DNA from: Epichloe hybrida
Taxonomy: Eukaryota; Ascomycota; Sordariomycetes; Hypocreales; Clavicipitaceae
Direction of reading: 5' to 3'
DNA length: 64,000 bases
Assembly: GCA_019022495.1 (NCBI GenBank)
Contig: JAFEKR010000004.1
Span: 744,001 to 808,000 of the forward strand
The notes beneath the pieces were generated by a model that saw only the letters and a list, made by a program, of their open reading frames with translations, was not told the origin of the DNA and ran no database searches. The position numbers and the translations under genes were made by a program. Of the stretch, positions 48,882 through 58,099 are shown in pieces. Each line of letters starts with the position of its first letter. The first letter of the stretch is position 1.

Positions 48882-49141
48882 TGTTAAATCCTTCGGATCT
48901 TCATTAGTTCAATCGTAGCCAAAGACCAGACTAATTATGGGTCCGGCGCGATGCACGTAATATAATTAGCTATATTAATTTGCTACTCTCTCTTTTACCT
49001 TATATATAAATTTCGCTTACTTTTCTAGTATCTAGACTTTCCCTCTCTTTTCTCTCTTTCCTAGCTATTTATCTAACTATTATTAACTTTAATTATATAG
49101 GATTCCCTTATTACCTATGTAAGACCTTAGTATAACTAATA
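48882..49141 (+). repeat. 5' LTR of Copia-B B3 (260 bp)
   Basis: Starts TGTTAAATCCTTCGGATC and ends ACTAATA (TCTAACA in B4). Leader after it: CTAATTAGTAGTTAACTTTA, the mutated form of the B4 leader. Confidence 0.88.
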
Positions 49142-49849
49142 CTAATTAGTAGTTAACTTTATAACTATAAATAAGCTAGGTATTATAAAAAGAGATATTT
49201 CTATAAACATTACTACTACTACCCCTTATTATACTATAATAATTATTATAGTAAAGAGGCATAACTATATAAGTATACTAAAGGAAAAGACTAAAATCCT
49301 AGTTATAAGCTTATTAGGCTTCTAAGGAATTAATCTATTAACCCTTAGGCTAAAGGATATAACTTTATTATATTTATCTAGGATATTATTATTAATTATT
49401 AATTTTATTATCTATTATAAGAAAACTAACTAACTAACCAAATCTATTACCATAAGGTATTTATTTTAAACCTAATATTAAATAACCTTAGCTAAGCTAG
49501 CTAATATACCTATAAATTCCCTTTAATATATTACTTTCTAATAGACCTTTAATCTCTCCCTATAAGTATTTATTACTTATTTTTTACCCTCTTTACTCTT
49601 AGTGCTATTTGCCTTATGCTTATTAGTAAGAAAAAAGAGATTACCTCCTTCCCTTCTTTTTATAAAAAATAAGAAGTAGTAATTTCTATTATTTCCTTAT
49701 TATTTTTCTTGTTATTTTTTAGTTACTTTTAGCACTTCTATTACTTTATTTATCCCTATTAATTTATTCTTACTACTACTTTTACTACTTTTACTATTTT
49801 TCCCTCTATTTTTCCTTACTTTTATAATCTTCTAATTTTATTAGAATAA

Positions 49850-52800
49850 TAACGCTCCTAAAGTGTAAAAGAAGACCTTTATAATAGTAATAGGTAAATA
49901 TAGGAGCTTAATTAGTAGTAAATAATAATAACTTAATAGTATCCCTTTTAGAATCACGTCAATTTATGCTGTGAGTAAAACTCGAATGGATTTGAGTTTG
50001 ACTGCGGTCGCGAATTATAACTCTTACGCAATCGCAGCCACAAAGTTTGTCACAAACTTTGTATTGACTTTTTAGCCCCTAAATTTGTGGCTTAAAGCTT
50101 ATTCCTTAATATTTTACCTAACACTACGGTGATTATTAAATTTGGTTATTACATGTAGCACTAGCTAGGTATTGCTAGTAATTTTTTTGGTTCCTTGAAA
50201 ATTAGATGCATTAGCCACAGCCAATGACCCCAAAAAAAATTAAAAATCAATAGTATCCCTTTTATAGTTAAAAATAGTAAAGGAATCTAGACCTTTTATA
50301 AGAGAAAGGGCTACTAGTAATAGTAAGGCTTTAATTATTACCCCTAAAAGACCCTAAGAGTATAAGTTACCTTTATATCTTTAATAGCTTACTTATAACT
50401 TCTCTAGTAATTAGAAAGAATTTATTAAGCTAGATCTAAAGACTACTATATAGCTTAAGCTTAATAACTAGATTATAAGATTTATTAACCTTAGTAAGCA
50501 TTAAGGTTAGAGAGATAATAACCTATAGGAATTATTCTAAGAAGACTTTAAAAGCTAGTTTAAAGATACCTTTAAAAAGGTAATAAAGGAAGTTATTAGA
50601 GAATTATATAATTCTCTATAAGATTATAGTATTCTTATTAAGCAAGGCCTAGGATATTTAATCCTAGTATCCCTTAAAGAAGTGCTTTATTAAACTTTAA
50701 TACCTCTTTAGTTATAGGAAAGATTATAAAAACAACTATAATCTTCTAAACCCCTAGAGCCTTAATATTAATAACCCTAATAACCTACCCTAGAAATCCA
50801 CCTTCCTTAACCTTAAAGACTACCTAAACCTTTATAAGAGCCCCTATAATAATCCCTATTAAATTAATAGCTTTATCCTAATAACTATTATTAATAATAA
50901 CTAGTAAACTATTATTTATAATAAATTATGCCTTTATAGTGATTCCCCTCTAAAGATTAGATTATAAAGAAGATCTTAGAGCTTATAAAGATATATAAGG
51001 ATAGTAATTACTATAGTAAGAAGCTATATTAATAAGTAATACTAAATAATACTTCCTTAATTACCTCTTTAGAAATAACTATTCCTATAAAGAGATAATT
51101 ACTTATATTTATTAATACTTTAAGATAAAAAGTAACTAGTAATTCTATTACTATAAATAGAGTAATATAATATTAAAGAATATAATTAAGAAAAACCCTA
51201 ATAAAAGTAAGCTTAATTACCTTAAGATTATATTATTAACCCTTAAGAAAATCTATAAAGGCCTATACCTTACTAAAATAGTAAATACTAAGCTTTATAA
51301 GTAAGTATTAAATACTATAGCTAGTATACCTAAATATTAGATAGTGAAATATATATACTCCCTAGGCTTTAAAAGTCTTACTAAAGACCTTTAGAAGGTA
51401 ATTACTATTATAGAATTAAATAAGAAGTTTTCCTAATACCTTTAGTACTAATAAGAAGACTCTCTAAAGGCTATATTTACTAATTATAAGTATAAATAAT
51501 AATCCTATAGTAAAGGAAGCTATTATAAATAAAGCCCTAGGCTAAGCACTAAGTATTACTTTATATATAGTAAGAGTAGCTACTAGTTCTTAAATTACTT
51601 TACTAAAGAGTATTAAAAGAAGAAAGACTACTAGTAAGCTAGTAAAATATATTATATACCCCCTTTAGAAAAGAGATTCTAGGTATTTCTTACCTTCTAT
51701 AAAGGGTAGGATAATAATAAGCTTAATAATAGCTTAGGTTAGGATTAGGACTTATACCTTATTAAATATATAAAGGCTAAGGATCATAATAATAATATAG
51801 AGAAGTTACTATTAATAGTATATCTAAGTATTATATAATTCTTTTACTTTAGACTATAGACTAACTATAATACTACTAATATTAATATACTTATAACCCT
51901 AAATAATTAAGCCTTTTAATATATATTCCTTAGGTAAGAGCTTTATAAGCTATAAGAGTGTAATAAAAGCTTAATTTACTATATCTCTAAAGAATACTAT
52001 TTTAAAGAGGTCTTTAGAGGGATTATACCTAATACTAGTGCTATAGGGAAATTAAGTATAAGAGAGGTATAAGTAAAGGCTTTACTAAGATTAATACCTT
52101 TATTAAAGGTAATCCCTTATAAACCCTAAATTATTATATTTAGCGCTAGATTAGTATTTATAAAAGGTATTCTTTATATACCTATAGAACTTAGAGAGCT
52201 TAAATTTTATATTCTTAATATAGCTACCCCCTTTCTCTTCTTAATTACTAATATAGATAAGATATAAGTTAAGATTAATAACCTTACTAATATACTTATC
52301 TAAGGTAATAAGACTATACCTATTATATAATAATAAGGCTATCCTTAGTAGTTACTAGAGGTAAAAGAAATAGTTACCTTTTACCTTTTAAAAGGAAATA
52401 TTTATTAATTACATTATTAGCTTAGTTACCTTTCTATTTAATAGCTTATAAAGATCCTTTACTAAGCTAGTTATAAAGTTAAACGCTAGGTAATTAAGAA
52501 ATTAACTAAAGTTTACTACTATTACTAGATATATAGAAAGGCCCCTAGTTAATTTAAATTTATAATTAAGAATAACTATAAATTTAACTATAAGATTATT
52601 ATTAATATTATGTAAATTAATAGCTAGCTAGTGCTTTATATTATTAATTTAGTAACCTTATTCTAAGTAGCCTAATTCCTTAATTTAAAGAAGTAAAAGG
52701 CTTAAGATATCTAGGACGCTATCCGTAAGTATTAGATTAATACTTATCTTAGACCTCTAGAATAGATTATCTATAACGCTAGTAATAACTTTGCTTCTAC

Positions 52801-55500
52801 TAAATTTAAGTATTATACTTAATTAATATTAATTAAGACTAATAAGATGCTAATTAAAGCCTATAATAGCATTAGAAAGGTTAAGAGATATTATAAACCT
52901 CTATACTAAGCCTATAATATTATTATAGACTTAATTAGAATAGAACTTACGCTAAAATAGTATCTTTAAATAGCTATTAAAGCTATTAATAACTTTATAA
53001 GCCTAAATAGTATTATCCTAACCTTACTAGTCTTTAGAGGCTACTTATAGATAATAGATAAGTTACTACTAAGTGTCTTTATTATTTAATATACTAAAGT
53101 AATTTATAAAGCTACTAATAAAGTCTACTACTATCTAGCTTTATAGTAAGTTTATAATACCCTTAAAGCCTAGAATAGCCTTAATATAGCACCTATATAT
53201 TAGCTACCCCTATAGGCTAATATATATATATAAAGAGAGAAGGGTAGCTAGTATAGCCCTTATAAGCTACTTACTACTAATAAAGAGACTTATATAGTTA
53301 ATATACCTTATAGCTTAGTAAAGTTTTACTTTATAGTAGTAAAGCCCTATTATAAAGACTTATATATTATAAAGGGACTAGGGTAGTAAGAGATAAAGCT
53401 TTATAATATACTAGAGTAATAGGAAATAAAGCCTAGTAATATAAAGAAAGAAGTAATTATATAACTAACTACTACTACTAAAGAAAATTCTCTAATAAAA
53501 GAAAGTAAAAAGCTATAGGCACTAGCTAAGAGAAAATAAAGGAGACTAAGAAAGGCCTTTATAGTTTAATTTATAAGTATAAAAAAGTCTAAGAAAGAGG
53601 CTTATAAAGCCTAAGTAGCCTTGAAGGGAAGCTATTAAGTTAAAGACTTATTACCTTACCTTAAAGAAATAAAAGTAAGAAGAAGGAGACCTTATAATCT
53701 TAAGAAAAATACTAGCCTAGTCTAACTTTATATAATTATTAATAAAGATTAAGAAAAGGCCTTTATTTAAGAGGCTATAGCTATAAGAATGCTAAGTATA
53801 GTATTCTTTATAGTAAAGAAAGAGACTAATTAAAACCTTACTCTTTAACTTTACTAAGAAAGGAAGATTATAACCCTAGGAAAACCCTTTAAGTAATTTA
53901 ATTAAGCTAAAATTAATACTCTATAAGCTTATAATATATTTAAATTCATTAAGTATAACCTAGTGAAGCATAGAGGTTATAGAATCTTTAATTCTTATAT
54001 AGTTAGAGAGATTAAAGGCAAGGGAACGGACTTACTATACAAGAAATCCTGCCTTATTGTATAAGGCTATAATAACAAAGGAAAGGAATTTATCCTAATG
54101 TAATTACTAATAATATAATAAGTAAGCTAATGACTTATTATAGTAATTACTTTATTATTAAAAAGAAAAGGCATTTACCTTTAGATTCGTAATATTACAT
54201 AAGCCTACACTTAATTACATATAATACTAATAAGGCTAATTATTATGAGATTGCTAAAGTAAATTACATATCTCTTTCTAGAAGGGACTATAATTAAATT
54301 AATTAGACCTCTTTATAGGATTATAAAGGCTAGAACCTACTAGTAAGTAATATACTTCTATTACTATAGGGATAACCTTAATATAATAACCTTAACCTAT
54401 AATCCTTACTTATTAATTATAGCTCTAAATAATAAGAACCTCTTTAGTATTATTAGAATATAAACTAATAATATATTAGGCCTAAGTAATAATAACTTCT
54501 TTTAAAAAGAAGAGAAAGAGCTCTAGAAGGCTAAATTTATAGCTAAAGAAAAGCAATAATTAACCACTAAGAATCCCCTTATTTTTAATAGTTATATCTT
54601 AACCTAAAACACTAATAATTTATTAATCTTAATATAGAAAGGCTAAAGTTAGAAGATTAAGGAAGTTAATCCTTAATCCCTAATATTAAAGTAAGATTAT
54701 ATGAAATAATAAGCCTAAGGAAGCTATATTATAACTATATATTAACTAGAAGCTTCCTATGATTTATTAATTATAGCTTAACACTAAGAACCCTTTACTA
54801 AAGAGATTATATGCCTTAATAAACGCCTTAAGTAGTAAATTAATAATTAATAATATAGACTATAATATATCCCTTTAGTTCTTAAGGAGGTAAAGCTCTT
54901 TATATTTATAGATAGATTGCTTGCTAATAATAAGGATTTAAGCTTATAGATTAGATACGTAATTATAATTAGTAATAAGATAATATAAGATAATAATACC
55001 TTTATTATAAAAGGCAATATTATTACGTATAGCTTAATAAAAAGCAAGAGAATTACTTATAGTGTGCTTACCTCTGAATTATATAGTATAGTTTAAGGCG
55101 TAGATATCACTTACGCGATTTCTATAACCTTATATTAGATTATAGATAGATTAAAGATACCTTAAATTCCTATAATTCTCTATACTAACTCCTTTTTATT
55201 ATATAAATACCTTATAAAGCTAGGAACTATAAAGAAGAAAAGACTAATAATTAATATTATAGCTCTTTATTAATTATATAAAAGGCATAAGATCTACGAA
55301 GTTAGATGGATTAATAGTAATAATAATCTAGTAAATATAATAATAAAAGCATTACTAAATTTATTACTTTCCTCTTTAATTAATTTAAACGAATTAATAA
55401 TTTATATTAAAGGATAGGTAAAGAGACCTATAATATTAGGAGATAGGAGCTTAGGTAAGGACTAACGGATTAATTTAATTAACTAATACCACAATAGCTA
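49850..55500 (+). pseudogene. Copia-B gag-pol pseudogene (B3)
   Basis: Gag at about 50380-51660, Gln-rich, with a zinc-knuckle-like site at 51557-51598 whose spacing X2-X4-X4 survives but all four ligands are now Tyr. Integrase at about 52700-53200 (KAYNSIRKVKRYYKPLYQAYNI). RT at about 53930-54260 (NSYIVREIKGKGTDLLYKKS). RNase H at about 54960-55340, ending KKKRLIINIIAL and EVRWINSNNNLVNIITKAL; relatives have DNPADAMTKA. Dozens of Gln/Trp stops. Insertion R4 lies upstream, at the gag start region. Confidence 0.78.
49951..50248 (+). mobile_element. Retroposon R4 (298 bp), nearly unmutated
   Basis: Flanked by the 16-bp duplication AATAGTATCCCTTTTA (49935-49950 and 50249-50264). 5'-truncated R element, same hairpin and tail as R1-R3. 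It contains a 21-bp perfect inverted repeat centred near 50050 (CAAAGTTTGT-C-ACAAACTTTG) and a hairpin AAACTC...GAGTTT. Its CpG and CpA sites (GCGGTCGCGAAT) are retained, unlike R1 and R3. Confidence 0.88.
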
Positions 55501-55612
55501 ATTAAAGTAGTAAATTCCTATTAAGGGATTCACTAGTATACACTTTCCTTTAATCTAATTTTTATTACGTTTTTAAGCTCTTTAGCCACAAAGGAAAAAG
55601 AGAGACTACTAG

Positions 55613-55872
55613 TGTTAATTCCTTTAGATCTTCATTAGTTTAATTATAGCTAAAGACTAGACTAGTTATAGGTCTAGCGCAATATACGCGATATAATTAG
55701 CTATATTAATTCGCTACTCTCTCTTTTGCCTTATATGTAGATTTTGCTTACTTTTCTAGTATCTAGACTTTCCCTCTCTTCTCCCTCTTTCCTAGCTAGC
55801 TAACTAACTATCATTGACTTTAATTATACGGGATTCCCCTATTACCTGCGCAGGACCTTGGTGCATCTAACA
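55613..55872 (+). repeat. 3' LTR of Copia-B B3 (260 bp)
   Basis: Starts TGTTAATTCCTTTAG, ends ATCTAACA. Right 70 bases unmutated (TACCTGCGCAGGACCTTGGT). Confidence 0.9.
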
Positions 55873-56037
55873 AATATATAATAAGTAATATTAAGGTAAA
55901 TTAAATAAAGACCTTTAAAATACTTATAAATAGCTTTATAAAGCCTTTATTAAGTTAAATATATATAGATTTTTACTATAGAATTAGTCTAAGGGAGATT
56001 CTTATCTAATTATAATACTAGAGATTATTTATAATCT
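55873..56037. other. Short AT-rich stretch without recognisable feature
   Basis: I see nothing here apart from a small inverted repeat AGATTATTTATAATCT near 56022-56037. It abuts an LTR-like start. Confidence 0.4.
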
Positions 56038-56285
56038 CTGTTATGAACTAGCCTTATGGCTACTGCATATAAGCGTTTAGAATGAGAATATTATTCTTAT
56101 AAAAGAAGAAAGGAATTATACTAGTGGTTATATAGTATCTAAATATATAGCCCCTTATGTATAGTCTATATATAGTCTATATAAAGCCCTAACCTAGCTA
56201 CACTAAGTATATATACTTTCTAAAGACTTTCTAGAGCTAGACTTAACTTAAGCTTATAGCTTAAGTTTATAATATACCCTTATAC
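56038..56285 (+). repeat. LTR-like sequence (about 248 bp)
   Basis: Starts TGTTATGAACTAGCCTTATG and carries a TATA-like TTATAAAAGAAG near 56098, typical of a gypsy/copia U3. It is followed by pyrimidine-rich CCTCCCTTTTCTTATCTCTT (56291-56310). That could be the complement of a polypurine tract (then it is the 3' LTR of a minus-strand element such as Gypsy-3) or the leader of the plus-strand gag-like ORF. No second copy in the window, so the end is estimated. Confidence 0.4.
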
Positions 56286-57472
56286 TTACCTCCCTTTTCT
56301 TATCTCTTAAAAAAGTAAGTATATATTAATACTAGACCCTTATTATATAGCTATCTTAAAAAAAATATAGTAAAGTAGTATAGGTAGCCTAGTAAGGCTA
56401 GTAAGTACCTAAGTAAAGTTATACCTTTACTATATAAATCTAAAAAAATTTTAGTATAATAGCTACTTTACTTTACTCTAGCTTTACCCCTAATACTACT
56501 AGCTACCTCTTTTATAGCCCTTTATTACTAGCTATTCCCTTACTTTCTTTACTCTCTTAACTTTACCTTAACTTTATATCCTAACTATTACTTACTAAAA
56601 TTAAACTTTACTTTAAATAACCCCTTTATTAGTAATTATCTAATCCCTTACTATATAATATACTACCTTTACTTACTCCTAGCTATTATTTATAAATATA
56701 AATAACTTATACTTTAATTAAAGCTTAACTTATTTATCCTAAAATATAAATAACTTATTCCCCTTTCTTTAATTTTATATCTTTTTACTTTTCTATTATT
56801 ATAATTACTTCTTTTTATACTATTTCTTTCTTTATTTATTAATTATTCTATAACTTTAAAGTTCTTTTCTTATATTTAGTTTACTTCTTATTATAAGTAA
56901 TATTATTTTCTCCTTAGTTTAACTTACTTCTAGTATACTCTCTCCCCTCTTTTTACCTTCTTTTACCTTACCTAAGAATACTTACCTTAGTAAGAATATT
57001 TTAGAAGGAAACTTTAATAATAAGGCCTTTTCTAATAGTAAGAAGTATAATTTCCTATATAGTTCTTATATAAATAATCTCTAGAATAAGGGTAGCCTTA
57101 ATTATACTCTAGGGCTAAACTAAGCTTATTACTATTACTATACTAGTTATCTAGGAGAAGTACTTATATAATACTAACCTAAAACTTTACTATATCTTTA
57201 AGTATTTTAAAAACCTTATATATATAAGAAAAGCTATTAAGACTTTAGCTATACTATAGTTTACTAATAGTAAGGGGTAATATACTATTCTTATAAAAAT
57301 TTTTATTTATTATTATAAATATTTTAATAGTATACTTACTATTACCTAAATTAATTTAACTAAGGCTTAGCTACTAGCTTTCTCCCTTATAAGTATAGCC
57401 TATACCTAAGGTATCTCTAAGGTATAGTAACTTATACTTACCTAAATAATACTTACTTACTAAGGTTATAAT

Positions 57473-57539
57473 TGTTAAAATATATAAGGCTTTGTAATCC
57501 TAGGTTCAGTCGGATCGGTCCACTCTTTTGATTTCAACA
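57473..57539 (+). repeat. 5' LTR of TRIM (67 bp)
   Basis: TGTTAAAATATATAAGGC...GATTTCAACA. Contains TATATAAG near 57481, a possible TATA box. The mismatch with the 3' LTR is C57520 versus G57782, a transversion and so not RIP. Confidence 0.92.
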
Positions 57540-57551
57540 GGTTATGAGCCC
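57540..57551 (+). other. Primer-binding site of TRIM (initiator tRNA-Met half-molecule type)
   Basis: GGTTATGAGCCC is the exact complement of GGGCUCAUAACC, the anticodon arm of eukaryotic initiator tRNA-Met. Priming from the 5' half of this tRNA is known for Drosophila copia-type elements. It differs from the Copia-A and Copia-B leaders (CTAATTAGTGGTTA), so the helper is another copia family. Confidence 0.8.
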
Positions 57552-57553
57552 GG

Positions 57554-57655
57554 TGGCGCAGTGGTTGTGGCTCACTATAGCGTATTAGCCCGCCCACCAC
57601 CATAGTGGAGCACTGCTCTGCGAGGTAAGGTTATGGGTTCGAACCTTGCCGAAAA
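57554..57655 (+). ncRNA. tRNA-like (SINE-head-like) module inside the TRIM
   Basis: A box TGGCGCAGTGG at 57554-57564 and B box GGTTCGAACC at 57636-57645, spaced about 72 bp, fit an internal RNA polymerase III promoter. Between them are hairpins ACTAT...ATAGT and GAGC-ACT-GCTC. An acceptor stem does not form (AGCCCGG against CCGAAAA), so it is not a functional tRNA gene. The 12 bases GTGGCGCAGTGG occur in the D-arm region of initiator tRNA-Met, but the B-box half does not match that tRNA. Transcription is inferred only. Confidence 0.6.
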
Positions 57656-57724
57656 AAAAATAACTAAAGAAATTCAATTGCTAGTATAAGCCTAACCTCC
57701 AATAGGGCACCTGGATATACAATT

Positions 57725-57734
57725 CCAGGGGGAG
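57725..57734 (+). other. Polypurine tract of TRIM
   Basis: AGGGGGAG immediately upstream of the 3' LTR; primes plus-strand synthesis and sets the orientation. Confidence 0.8.
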
Positions 57735-57801
57735 TGTTAAAATATATAAGGCTTTGTAATCCTAGGTTCAGTCGGATCGGTGCACTCTTTTGATTTCAAC
57801 A
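57735..57801 (+). repeat. 3' LTR of TRIM (67 bp)
   Basis: 66 of 67 bases identical to the 5' LTR; CpA sites retained; followed by ATAAT. Confidence 0.92.
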
Positions 57802-58099
57802 ATAATAACCTAGCTACTAAATTCTTCTATAGTATAAGAACTATAAATAATAACTTAGCTTAGTTTATCTTTACCTAGGAGGTAAGTAATACCTAAGTCT
57901 AATAAATAGCTAAAACTATTATAAAGCTAGCCTATATTATTACTAAGACCTACTAATAGCTTAATAACCCTAATAATACCCCCCCTCCCTTTCTAATTAC
58001 TTTATACTATAGTAAAAACTTAGCGCTAGATTATATATATACTAGAACTAAACTAGGTGCCTTAAATTTTTATAGCTAAATTAAAATATACTTTTTTAA

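Larger units (their letters stand above)
48882..55872 (+). mobile_element. Copia-B copy B3, complete (6991 bp with R4)
   Basis: Only complete Copia-B in the window. LTRs are exactly 260 bp (48882-49141 and 55613-55872). Internal order gag-PR-INT-RT-RH on the plus strand. It carries retroposon R4 in its 5' part. Flanks GGTTT (48877-48881) and AATAT (55873-55877) do not match, so no target duplication remains. The most heavily mutated Copia-B copy in its coding part, while the 3' LTR is moderately preserved. Confidence 0.9.
57473..57801 (+). mobile_element. TRIM/SMART miniature LTR element with tRNA-like module (329 bp)
   Basis: Terminal 67-bp LTRs (57473-57539, 57735-57801) differ at a single C/G position. 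A perfect 5-bp duplication ATAAT stands at 57468-57472 and 57802-57806. A primer-binding site directly follows the 5' LTR and a G-rich polypurine tract directly precedes the 3' LTR. The 195-bp interior has no ORF. It contains a tRNA-like segment with RNA polymerase III-type A and B boxes and an A9 run. It must be mobilised by proteins of another element. Composition is ordinary and RIP-free, in sharp contrast to its host sequence. Confidence 0.92.
56700..58070 (+). pseudogene. Gag-like ORF fragment, interrupted by the TRIM
   Basis: Plus-strand frame with stops only at presumed Gln/Arg/Trp codons, from about 56900 to 58070. It includes IRKAIKTLAILQFTNSKGQ, TKAQLLAFSLISIAYTQGIS and, after the TRIM, NLATKFFYSIRTINNNLAQF. 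The frame is continuous when the 329-bp TRIM and one ATAAT copy are removed. Length and composition resemble a gypsy gag capsid region, but I do not recognise the family. It converges on the Gypsy-3 pol, which reads the opposite way. Confidence 0.45.

Noticed and set aside
54847..55047. 66-codon minus-strand open frame
   Set aside because: Antisense to Copia-B RNase H, hydrophobic low complexity.
57554..57655. A functional tRNA gene
   Set aside because: A and B boxes are present, but there is no acceptor stem, no clear anticodon arm and no terminator. It sits between two LTRs, so a tRNA-like module of a mobile element is the better reading.
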